A model generated the notes under the pieces. That model worked only from the letters and a program-made list of their open reading frames with translations. It was not told the DNA's origin and did no database searches. 36,089 bases of DNA from Anaerolineales bacterium (lineage in GTDB: Bacteria > Chloroflexota > Anaerolineae > Anaerolineales > E44-bin32): positions 1 to 36,089 of the forward strand of contig JAFGNH010000115.1 in assembly GCA_016927115.1 (NCBI GenBank). Reading direction: 5' to 3'. The translations under genes were made by a program, and so were the position numbers. This document shows positions 1 to 7,516 of the stretch, in pieces; the stretch's first letter is position 1, and each line of letters opens with the position of its first letter.

Positions 1-24
1 ACTCTTTCTTTTTAGTGTGCTCAT
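1..24 (-). CDS. Possible 5' end of a truncated gene leaving the window
   Basis: On the minus strand an ATG at 24-22 is followed by codons reading MSTLKRKS up to the window edge. A weak ribosome-binding site (TAAGG) lies two bases before it. It would be the next gene after the AAA-RyR gene that ends at 263. Eight residues are too few to identify a family, and the short spacing of the ribosome site makes the start doubtful. The stretch between 25 and 262 holds GC-rich short inverted repeats around 46-60 (GCTGC/GCAGC type), but no other gene that I can support. Confidence 0.2.
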
Positions 25-262
25 GGCCTTATCTTACATTAATGCTGCGCAGCAAGCTGCGGGGAAAGGCCCTCCTCTGATTCTATACACAACGGCAGCG
101 AAGTTCGACCAGCTGCCGCTCCACAACTTATGAAGCAGCCAGTGAAAAGCAGAGCACAACCGCTTTCTCTGATGGATTACTCTGGTTTGCAGCGTGAAAA
201 CATCGGCGGAAAGGAAACGACCGCTGTCTCTTCCGGATATTTATTCGTATTGCTATCTTCGG

Positions 263-2872
263 CTACGCCTTCTTCCCGGCCACCAGCGTGTAACCAGCCT
301 GGCGCAGGATGTCCGGATACGAACGCACAATCACACGGTCAAGATCTCTGATCGAATCCGACAGCACAACAGTCCCCATCCGGCCGGCTTCATCCGGCCC
401 ATACACCTCTACCATGCGGCCCTTTTCTTCCTCATCCCAGGGCACCAGATCATTGTGCTGCTTGAATGATTTACGGGTGACAGGTGCATATTCCCAGCCG
501 GAACGAATATGCGTCAGCACCCAACGCTGGTGTTCCATTCTGGCCATCTCTTCGATCTGGTCAGAAGTCAGAGTCACCGGTTTTGCGCTGGCAGTAAGTG
601 GGATCAGATCCAATCCGATTGCCCGTACATGACGCAGGATGCTGCGCGCACTGGTGCGGTTCTGGCGCTTTTCATCCAGCGGAAGCGTGTCGTACGCAAT
701 AAGAGCAGCATCCTGTTGCTGCAAATCACCGGTACTTTTCTGCTTCTGCCACGCCGCATGGATAGCCTTTGCCATCCGTTCGATATCCTCATCAGAGAAA
801 ACCACTTCCTCCACCAGGTCCATAAAAGACTCTCCATCTACATGGAGCTCCAGCTCACTGGCCGGAGGAAGCAAGGAGCGTGTATAACAGGATTCCCCCT
901 GCAGATCGCTGATGCTGAGGATGGTTTCAATGGAACGTGCACCATGAAAATACTGCGGGATGTTCAGGAAAGCGTTTAAAACCCCATCCTCTATGCGGGC
1001 AAATTTGATACCATCGCGTTTTTCAAAAATGGAGGGAGTTCCCATCTGCAGCATCGAACGCAGAAGGATCGCCCGGCGCAGCATCCAGTAGGGATCCACA
1101 GCCACCGGTTCGCCGTCCTTCTGGTAGCATATAATCGAGTTTGGCCCCTTGATGCTGATTGAGCCTTTCAACCTGCTTACAAAGTCCGGACCTTTATTCG
1201 CTCTTCCATCCGGTGTCGAGCACAATTCGCGGAACTGATCGATGCTGCTGCAGGTTCCTCCTGCAAAAATAAACACCGCTTCGCCGACATTGTGAACCAG
1301 CTGGCCTTCCTGGAACTGACCATCCTGCATCGGTGCCAGGAAATAACGCAGCCACTTCAGTTTTTCCGTATCGAACTCATCCCAGAAGATCAGAGGGATC
1401 TCGCCAGAAAGGATAATATCCCGCACCTGATGGAACGCCTGGTATAGTTCTTCAGGCTGATTGAATTGAGACAGGTTGAAGGTTGTACTGGTAAGCATGA
1501 ACCCTTCATCCTTCAACGATTTTGCAATCTGCTTCACACCAAACGACTTCCCCGATCCCGGAAAGCCGAATACTGCAATGGAAAGTGGTTTGTTGTTGCC
1601 TTTCTGGTGTAGATATGAAACCATCAACTTTTTAATATAGCGGTAGCTTTCTATTTCGCTGCGGTCGATCGTAAGCAGGTGCCCCATCCGGCACATCGGT
1701 GTGCTGGTCAGGGATACTTCCGGGCCATACCGCACAATATCCTTGGCAAGCTCCAGATAATCCGTTTGCTGCTGGATATCCAGCAGGGACCAGTTGGATG
1801 TTTGTTCATGCTTTACCAATGAAATGAGGCGGCTGCTGTTGAAGCGCACCTGCGCCAGATCGCTTCCACCAGACCCGTTCTCTGGTTTTAACAGAGGCTT
1901 GATACTTTCAACGACCGGGGAGAGAGGAAAGCGAAATTCTTCCTGCGTGATCCGCCCATCACGCTGCAGGGTACGTGAAAGAAAAAGCGCCTGAAGGGCA
2001 AACCGCTGTAAAATCTCTGGCTCCAGAGACCCCCGGACAGCCAAAAATCCCAGCAGCGCCATCAGGCTCTCAAGCACGCCGTCTATGGAGCCCGGGTGTA
2101 ACCTGGTGAATTCCCATTCAATCCGCTGTGGGTCAAATACGAAACAGCAGTCTGCCTGATCATCCCTGTTCTCCAGCAGAAGCAGCGCACTTAATCCAAA
2201 ACGTACAACGACATAAGGGCACTCACGAAGCGCGTAAAAACGCGGTTTTTTATATTGGTAGATTTCAACAATGAGGTTTTCGATCGTTTTTTCCCAGGAA
2301 ATTCCCTCACTGATCGAAAGGAAATCCTTCCTCAGATCCTCTATATCGAGGATCAGGATAGTCCGGTCCAGTGCTTTGTCGTAAACTTGCTTCCAGACAG
2401 AAGACTCAAACAGCGGTGCGCCTGCTGCATAAACGATCCATTCAGGCAGACCTCCGGCAAAATCCAGCTGCACGGTTCGGGCGGTATCCGGGTTTTGATC
2501 CTGCAGGAGTACCACGTGTCCGGCGACAGAATGCGGTTTTTCCTCCTGCGCACCACCACTTACTTGTGTACGCCCGAGCACTTCACAAATCCGCCATGCA
2601 TTCTGGTACGCCCGCCATGTCTGGAAAACCTGCCTGGTGCCCCTGTCCGGGCCGGCCCCTTCTTGCAGAACAGGCGCTGGTTGACAGATAATCCGGACAT
2701 CGGGAAGCGAGGCTTCTTCCAACAAAGCCCGCAGGATCTGTTCGGTACGCCAGATTCCACCGGTATCATAATTGATGGATACTTCCCCCTCTCTGCCGGG
2801 CAAAAGATTCGCTTGAATTTCTCCTTCCCCCAGAATCGAAATCACTTTTTCAAAAGGTTTTTTCGTTGTCAT
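263..2872 (-). CDS. AAA ATPase with C-terminal RyR domain
   Basis: An 869-residue protein starting at an ATG preceded by GGGAGGA five bases upstream. Residues 420-600 form a P-loop ATPase: Walker A GFPGSGKS at about 436-443 and Walker B LIFWDEFD at about 494-501. Residues about 770-825 look like a RyR domain (the ryanodine-receptor repeat family, also found in bacteria), with the diagnostic EEMARMEHQRW, GWEYAP and PWDEEEKG blocks. Residues 130-320 resemble a degenerate PfkB/ribokinase-like domain (ILDIEDLRK, ISWEKT, VVRFG, and a GSIDG loop in place of GAGD), which is a tentative reading. No signal peptide or membrane segment is visible, so it is probably cytoplasmic. Inference: RyR is a ligand or nucleotide sensor that gates the ATPase. 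The gene lies last or next to last in a co-directional cluster with a histidine kinase and a lipoprotein. Specific function is unknown. Confidence 0.85.
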   Translation of the reverse strand: MTTKKPFEKVISILGEGEIQANLLPGREGEVSINYDTGGIWRTEQILRALLEEASLPDVRIICQPAPVLQEGAGPDRGTRQVFQTWRAYQNAWRICEVLGRTQVSGGAQEEKPHSVAGHVVLLQDQNPDTARTVQLDFAGGLPEWIVYAAGAPLFESSVWKQVYDKALDRTILILDIEDLRKDFLSISEGISWEKTIENLIVEIYQYKKPRFYALRECPYVVVRFGLSALLLLENRDDQADCCFVFDPQRIEWEFTRLHPGSIDGVLESLMALLGFLAVRGSLEPEILQRFALQALFLSRTLQRDGRITQEEFRFPLSPVVESIKPLLKPENGSGGSDLAQVRFNSSRLISLVKHEQTSNWSLLDIQQQTDYLELAKDIVRYGPEVSLTSTPMCRMGHLLTIDRSEIESYRYIKKLMVSYLHQKGNNKPLSIAVFGFPGSGKSFGVKQIAKSLKDEGFMLTSTTFNLSQFNQPEELYQAFHQVRDIILSGEIPLIFWDEFDTEKLKWLRYFLAPMQDGQFQEGQLVHNVGEAVFIFAGGTCSSIDQFRELCSTPDGRANKGPDFVSRLKGSISIKGPNSIICYQKDGEPVAVDPYWMLRRAILLRSMLQMGTPSIFEKRDGIKFARIEDGVLNAFLNIPQYFHGARSIETILSISDLQGESCYTRSLLPPASELELHVDGESFMDLVEEVVFSDEDIERMAKAIHAAWQKQKSTGDLQQQDAALIAYDTLPLDEKRQNRTSARSILRHVRAIGLDLIPLTASAKPVTLTSDQIEEMARMEHQRWVLTHIRSGWEYAPVTRKSFKQHNDLVPWDEEEKGRMVEVYGPDEAGRMGTVVLSDSIRDLDRVIVRSYPDILRQAGYTLVAGKKA

Positions 2873-2957
2873 GTTTTCCTCCCGGCATATGGAGTAATAT
2901 GCGGCTATTCCGGAACTATGTATCTGTCAAAACGATATAAAACTACCTGATCCAGTT

Positions 2958-3546
2958 TCAACACCGTGTCCTGACTTTTGTGTTGTCTTTCATTTCGTCC
3001 ATTTCGTTCCCGATTGAAATATTCAGCAGCATGGGTTGTGAACCTTTCCACTCTTCATAATACTCCATATTGAAGGTATCGAGCAGTTGGCTGTCAACAC
3101 GTAAATGCAGCACAGCCAGATCCGGGTCCGGGATGATTTCATGGCCAAACCACCGGGCCTCAATCGGCACATAAGCATAAATAACCTGTTCTGGCCGGGG
3201 TGTATTCGAGCGGAAATATTATGGAATTCAACAGTTGAACCAGTGCAGCACCTATCAGCGAAACCAGCAGCCTCCTCACCCACCACCCGGTATCCAGACA
3301 CGGAGTATACGATGCTATCCTGGAATCCCGCTTTTCCTCGGGGAACCTATCGAATGCTTTTTTCGATTCTTTCCGGAATACATCCGGATTTATTGTTCCC
3401 TGTTGAGATTGACGATAGACCGGCAAATGTTTTTGTTGAAAACGCAGGGGATAGAACATGGTCGGAAAACGGGTTCTTTTTGTGCCATCTTTACGAGGAA
3501 AAATAAAGAAACGCTTGAGCCCGGTAGTATCGTTGTTTTCTTCCAT
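2958..3546 (-). pseudogene. Frameshifted single-TM protein upstream of the AAA-RyR gene
   Basis: Two minus-strand frames join into one sensible protein. The upstream frame (ATG at 3546) carries a charged N-terminus and a membrane segment, RRLLVSLIGAALVQLLNSII. It runs into nonsense after EYTP near 3200. The +1 frame then continues as RPEQVIYAYVPIEARWFG and ends at 2958 with a soluble acidic tail (PDPDLAVLHLRVDSQLLDT, NISIGNEMDEM). The break lies in a run of four C near 3198-3203; deleting one C restores one open frame of about 196 codons. The start has no good ribosome site (GGAAGG is 18 bases away), so the true N-terminus is uncertain. No family recognised. It sits 85 bp before the AAA-RyR gene and 89 bp after the lipoprotein gene. 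It could be genuine inactivation or an assembly indel. Confidence 0.55.
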
Positions 3547-3635
3547 GAAACAGGTGTGTTTTCCTTCCCTTCTGCAAGTAGGCTTAATACTAGCATCTGG
3601 TCAGGATTTATGAAACCCGGGCAGGACATTTAAAT

Positions 3636-4709
3636 CTAAGGAGCTTGTTCCTTGAGGTAGGTGTACTCGATCACCTCCACCAGTTGATCGTCCACCCAGA
3701 AGAGCGCTTCATAATCACCCTCATGGAAATGCTGCCAGCTGTATCCCCACACAGGATAAAAAAGGCCTGTTCGCCATTCCCCGAGCGGTGGAAGTGTCAG
3801 GAATTCCTTCATATAGACAAGTCTGTCGTAGCGTTTGTCGTAGATCCCAACCTTCAGATTCAGGATCAGCTCCGTCACATCCGCCTGGAAACAGTAGCCC
3901 ATCTCCGTTTCGATCAGGGGGTTCGTCTGTTCGAACGGCGGGTAGCAATCGACCAGCATAAGATCCCTGAAGTATCTGCCGCGCAATGAAGACTGCAGTT
4001 CCAGCGGAGGTGATTCAATCATTTCCGGAAAGGGGAAAAACTCAGGCAGTGTGTCATAGATCTGTTTTGCCAGCTGGTAGGCATTATCTTCCGTAGCAAA
4101 CGGATGTGAACCGCGCACATCCACCACGACCATGATGTTGTTCCTGTAGAAACGGTAGCTGATTTCTTTTTCGGCCAGATAATGCAGCTGAACCGAAGCA
4201 TCACCCAACGACCGTTCCTCCGTTGTCGGCACAAAATCCTGGCCGAAATGCCCTGAGCGTAGCATTTCAGGGCGGCCATCCAGCGGCAGCTGGATCAGGA
4301 TCTGGGTGACAAACAGATTTTCGTTATAGGCATAATATTCGCGCACATGGGCAATCCCATAGAGGCTTCCCGGATTCTCCAGATAGGAAACCAGCAGAGT
4401 TTTCCTGTTATCAACATGGAAATACACGTCCTGAGGAAGTGATTCCTGCGGGAAGAAATACGCCTCCGGATCAAATCCTTCCGCCATATCTGTCTGCTCC
4501 GTCTGCGCGGGTATCGTTTCGGTAGAGGATTGTAAAACGTCTGGCTGTTCAGCGTCAGTTGAAGGCAGCCCTTCTTTAGGTTCAACTTCTGCTGGCTGCG
4601 TTTGTACGGGGACTGTATCCTGTGGAAACTCCACTACAATCCGGATTTCCTGGCAGCCGGTTAAAAGCAGAACAAGAAAAAACATGAACCAGTACTTAAC
4701 TTTTCGCAT
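3636..4709 (-). CDS. Lipoprotein of unknown function
   Basis: A 357-residue predicted lipoprotein with a signal peptide rich in Phe and Leu and a lipobox LLTGC (acylated Cys at about 19). The ATG at 4709 is preceded by GAGGG with good spacing. After the lipobox comes a low-complexity linker rich in Pro, Thr, Glu and Gln (about 30-75), typical of exported Chloroflexota lipoproteins. The domain that follows is rich in aromatic residues and strand-like stretches (about 80-350). No catalytic motif or known family is recognisable. It sits between the histidine kinase gene (77 bp upstream) and the frameshifted membrane protein gene, all in the same direction, so it may be a surface sensor or partner of that kinase. 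That role is inferred from position only. Confidence 0.8.
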   Translation of the reverse strand: MRKVKYWFMFFLVLLLTGCQEIRIVVEFPQDTVPVQTQPAEVEPKEGLPSTDAEQPDVLQSSTETIPAQTEQTDMAEGFDPEAYFFPQESLPQDVYFHVDNRKTLLVSYLENPGSLYGIAHVREYYAYNENLFVTQILIQLPLDGRPEMLRSGHFGQDFVPTTEERSLGDASVQLHYLAEKEISYRFYRNNIMVVVDVRGSHPFATEDNAYQLAKQIYDTLPEFFPFPEMIESPPLELQSSLRGRYFRDLMLVDCYPPFEQTNPLIETEMGYCFQADVTELILNLKVGIYDKRYDRLVYMKEFLTLPPLGEWRTGLFYPVWGYSWQHFHEGDYEALFWVDDQLVEVIEYTYLKEQAP

Positions 4710-4786
4710 CGGTTCCCTCAGACTGAGTATCTCAAATTAATTACCGTTTTCAGTGTTAAGACCGCAACCATTCTGTAACAGGCACC

Positions 4787-5734
4787 TCAGTCTTCTGGTG
4801 AACAGGGCAGGTTCATTATAAGCACTGTTCCTTCCCCATCCCGGCTGCGAAGTTCACAATTCCCATTCAAACGTGAAACTATTACCTGTACCATCGAAAG
4901 GCCGAGGCCATTGCCCGGAAAGGCGCGCACATTCTGCGCCCGGTACAGCTTCCCCCAAACCTTATGCAGTTCTTCGGTCGGAATACCAATGCCGTTGTCA
5001 GCAATTTCAATTTGTACCGAGTGCCTGTTTTCATGAGCACGGACCTCGATGCTGTTCCCCGGCTGAGTGTACTTAAGTGCATTATCTAGCACGTTGCGCA
5101 GGCAAATGTATAACAGATCCTCATCCGCTCGAATTTCAGGCAGGTGCCAGGGTGCACCGGGCAGGGACAACGTTATTTGTCTGCACTCACCGTAAGGGTT
5201 TTCCCGAACGGCTTCGACAACCTGCTCAAGCAAATAGTGGATATCCACAGATGCCCAATCCAGCACGTATGTTTCCATTTCTGCAAGCTTACGCAGATCG
5301 CTGATCAGCTGGTTCAACCGCGCGGATTGACTGGTAATCCGCGCCATAGTCTGCTGCATTTCGTCCTCCGGGAAATCCACTTCATGGGCAAATCCGCTGC
5401 TGCATAACTGCTCCAGATGCGCCACATCTGTCCTGATAGTCGATATCGGATTCTTCAGTTCATGGTCCAGACGCAGCAAAAACTGCTTATTCTCATCTTT
5501 CACCGCATCAAGCTGCAGCTGCACGGCTTTATCCCGTGCCGTGCGGCGAAAGCGTGCTATCAGCAGCCTGGAAGATAAAAGGATTCCCGCAAGGATAAGC
5601 AGGCTGCCAAAATCAATACTCAGGTGCAGTACCGGGTAGTCGTGAAAAATCAGCCCCAGGACACCCGCCGCGCCGGTGCAGATCAGAGCGGGTATAAATA
5701 CGAGAATTTGTTTCCAGAGTTTTTGACGGTTCAT
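4787..5734 (-). CDS. Orphan sensor histidine kinase
   Basis: A 315-residue kinase. I start it at the ATG at 5734 because TTGAGGA lies about ten bases upstream; an in-frame ATG at 5761 would add nine residues and lacks that support. Two membrane segments (about 8-30 and 37-59) are followed by a short coiled linker, a HisKA dimerisation helix with phospho-acceptor H91 in LDHELKNP, and an HATPase_c domain. That domain has N-box asparagines N214 and N218 (LRNVLDNALKY), G1 box DNGIGIP at 246-252 and G2 box GNGLGL at 275-280. All catalytic elements are present, so it should be active. No response regulator gene lies beside it. The extracellular loop between the two membrane segments is only a few residues long, so it may sense through the membrane or a partner protein such as the neighbouring lipoprotein or the 33-residue peptide. 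Confidence 0.93.
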   Translation of the reverse strand: MNRQKLWKQILVFIPALICTGAAGVLGLIFHDYPVLHLSIDFGSLLILAGILLSSRLLIARFRRTARDKAVQLQLDAVKDENKQFLLRLDHELKNPISTIRTDVAHLEQLCSSGFAHEVDFPEDEMQQTMARITSQSARLNQLISDLRKLAEMETYVLDWASVDIHYLLEQVVEAVRENPYGECRQITLSLPGAPWHLPEIRADEDLLYICLRNVLDNALKYTQPGNSIEVRAHENRHSVQIEIADNGIGIPTEELHKVWGKLYRAQNVRAFPGNGLGLSMVQVIVSRLNGNCELRSRDGEGTVLIMNLPCSPED

Positions 5735-5823
5735 ACGAGTACAGTTCCTCAATATAAGCATCTGCTACAGCAAAACATCTCTCCCCTGCAGTCTAAAACC
5801 GGACCGCGTCGGGATTCAATCAT

Positions 5824-5925
5824 TCAGCCAAATATCTCCAGTATAGGCAAAACGGCCGCGAATGAAACCAGTAAGACAAAGAGCGCAGGATCCGGTAAAA
5901 ACAGACAGGGCCTGTGGATTGTCAT
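5824..5925 (-). CDS. Putative 33-residue hydrophobic peptide
   Basis: A short minus-strand frame starting at the ATG at 5925, behind a strong ribosome site (AGAGGAG, about five bases upstream), and ending with TGA at 5824. The product has a polar start, MTIHRPC, followed by one hydrophobic stretch, ALFVLLVSFAAVLPILEIFG, long enough to cross the membrane. It lies 89 bp upstream of the histidine kinase start in the same direction, so it could be a small membrane regulator or a leader peptide of that transcript. No homologue recognised. The good ribosome site and clean hydrophobicity argue for a real gene; the very short length argues for caution. Confidence 0.4.
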   Translation of the reverse strand: MTIHRPCLFLPDPALFVLLVSFAAVLPILEIFG

Positions 5926-6023
5926 AATTGCTCCTCTGCATTCTGTTCTCCTTATACCTTTTTTTCCGCTCCACCCGTCCTGTCAGATTAAAAAGAGATC
6001 AACACCACCATTTCGGTTTTATC

Positions 6024-6032
6024 TGGTATACT
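6024..6032 (+). promoter_or_regulatory. Extended -10 promoter element for the DEAD-box helicase
   Basis: TGGTATACT at 6024-6032 matches an extended -10 element (TGn plus a TATAAT-like hexamer). No convincing -35 hexamer is visible at 16-18 bp upstream, as is usual for extended -10 promoters. Transcription from here would leave a leader of about 130 bases before the GTG start at 6172. Confidence 0.4.
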
Positions 6033-6047
6033 TCAGTGTCCGTATCG

Positions 6048-6066
6048 GCGGGCCGCAATGGCCCGC
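6048..6066 (+). promoter_or_regulatory. Hairpin in the helicase leader
   Basis: A perfect 7-bp GC stem, GCGGGCC/GGCCCGC, with a five-base loop lies just after the predicted transcription start. It is followed within a few bases by AAAATTTT and later by further T-rich runs (6088-6101). It could act as an attenuator-like terminator or as mRNA structure controlling helicase expression. DEAD-box helicase mRNAs often have long structured, cold-regulated leaders; applying that here is inference. Confidence 0.4.
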
Positions 6067-6171
6067 TGAAAATTTTAACGGCAATTTACGGTTTTGTTTT
6101 TCGGATCAGCTTTATGTTGATCACAGAGGGCTGAGGGTGCGACTTGGCTCAACAGAGCCAGGAGTATCTCA

Positions 6172-7428
6172 GTGAATTTTGAACAGTTTAACCTCGATGC
6201 ACGCCTTCTGAAGGCAGTGCAACAATTCGGCTATACCACCCCCACACCCATTCAAGAACAGGCAATCCCCCACCTTCTCGCAGGGCGTGATCTGATGGGA
6301 TTAGCCCAGACCGGCACAGGGAAAACCGCCGCATTTATCCTCCCGATCCTGCAGCACCTGACCACAGGCACGCTGCGCCAACCCCGGGCGTTAATTCTCG
6401 CCCCAACCCGCGAGCTCGCCGAGCAAATCTATGAACACAGTCATGCGCTGGGGAAATTCACCCCTGTCCGCAGCACTGCCATTTACGGCGGTGTCAGCAA
6501 GAACAAACAAATTGACCGCCTCAGACGCGGCGTGGAAATTGTGATCGCCTGTCCCGGCCGTCTGCTGGACCATATAGACAGCGGCACTATCGATCTGTCC
6601 CACGTGGAGATCGTAGTGCTCGATGAAGCTGATCGTATGTGCGATATGGGCTTCCTGCCCGATATCCGCCGGATCCTGAAAAAGGTCCCGCAGCGAAAAC
6701 AGAGTATGTTCTTCTCGGCAACCATGCCGGATGATATCCGGAAGTTGAGTCAATCGATCCTTAAAAATCCAGCCGAGGTGCAGATAGATATGAATGCCCC
6801 GGCGAAGACCGTCTCCCATGCACTCTATCCAGTGCCAACCGATAAGAAAAAAGTAATACTGTTTTCTTTCCTGCAACAAACCGGAACCGGGCGTGTGCTG
6901 ATTTTCACCCGTACCAAACACCGTGCCCGCAGTCTGGGCAGGGATCTGGAGAACAAAGGTTTCAATACAGTCGTTCTGCAGGGTAACATGTCGCAGAATG
7001 CCCGCCAGCAGTCCATCAACAGTTTCAAAGCCGGGAAAGCCGACTTTCTGGTCGCGACCGACATCGCCGCCCGTGGTATTGATGTGCAGGATATCTCGCA
7101 TGTGATCAACTACGATATGCCCGATACAGTCGACGCCTATACGCACCGAATCGGACGCACCGGCCGCGCAGAACAGACCGGCGAAGCTCTCACTTTTGCC
7201 GTACAGGAAGATGCAGACCAGGTGTATCAAATTGAAAAGGTTCTCAAAACAAAACTCGAACGGCGCAGGCTGGCCGGGTTCGATTATGGGTCATTCGAAC
7301 CGGAACGACAGTTTCCGGGCAGATCTGCACAACATTCGCAGCCAAAGCGGACCAATTACAATCACGGGTCTGGTGGGAATCATAGTCAGAACAGAAATAA
7401 ACGCTCCTACTCAAACCGCAGCAATTAA
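6172..7428 (+). CDS. rhlE: DEAD-box ATP-dependent RNA helicase, RhlE-like
   Basis: A 418-residue RNA helicase that unwinds short RNA duplexes, with likely roles in ribosome assembly and mRNA turnover. The GTG start at 6172 is placed eight bases after AGGAG. The full motif set is visible: Q motif (PTPIQEQAIP, about 25-33), motif I AQTGTGKT (45-52), Ia PTRELAEQ, Ib with CPGR instead of the usual TPGR, II DEAD (151-154), III SAT (182-184), and VI HRIGRTGR (325-332). The C-terminal tail (about 360-418) is basic and rich in Arg, Asn, Ser and Gly, an RNA-binding extension typical of the RhlE group. It is transcribed divergently from the histidine kinase cluster and ends at a convergent hairpin shared with the HEAT-protein gene. 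The family assignment is firm; the RhlE subgroup is likely but rests on length and tail. Confidence 0.96.
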   Translation: MNFEQFNLDARLLKAVQQFGYTTPTPIQEQAIPHLLAGRDLMGLAQTGTGKTAAFILPILQHLTTGTLRQPRALILAPTRELAEQIYEHSHALGKFTPVRSTAIYGGVSKNKQIDRLRRGVEIVIACPGRLLDHIDSGTIDLSHVEIVVLDEADRMCDMGFLPDIRRILKKVPQRKQSMFFSATMPDDIRKLSQSILKNPAEVQIDMNAPAKTVSHALYPVPTDKKKVILFSFLQQTGTGRVLIFTRTKHRARSLGRDLENKGFNTVVLQGNMSQNARQQSINSFKAGKADFLVATDIAARGIDVQDISHVINYDMPDTVDAYTHRIGRTGRAEQTGEALTFAVQEDADQVYQIEKVLKTKLERRRLAGFDYGSFEPERQFPGRSAQHSQPKRTNYNHGSGGNHSQNRNKRSYSNRSN

Positions 7429-7441
7429 AACGGTTTACTGC

Positions 7442-7472
7442 CAGGGAGAAGGGATTTCGTCTCTTCTCCCTG
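7442..7472. terminator. Hairpin between convergent genes
   Basis: A perfect 10-bp stem, CAGGGAGAAG/CTTCTCCCTG, with an 11-base loop, lies 13 bases after the helicase stop and 44 bases from the stop of the convergent HEAT-like gene. The following plus-strand bases (ATCTGTTC) are only mildly T-rich, so it may terminate with help or act mainly as 3'-end protection for both transcripts. Confidence 0.55.
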
Positions 7473-7516
7473 ATCTGTTCAGCAAACATCCCCGCAGCAA
7501 TCCTGGTTACACTCTC

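Noticed and set aside
1..131. An open plus-strand frame running from the window edge to a stop near 131
   Set aside because: Too short, no motif, and it may be chance; it could be the tail of a gene outside the window but I cannot support it.
5734..5761. The longer kinase start at 5761
   Set aside because: It would place the strong ribosome site inside the coding sequence; the ATG at 5734 fits that site.
6391..7230. A 279-residue minus-strand frame inside the helicase gene
   Set aside because: It is antisense to conserved helicase motifs; the plus-strand frame explains the sequence fully.
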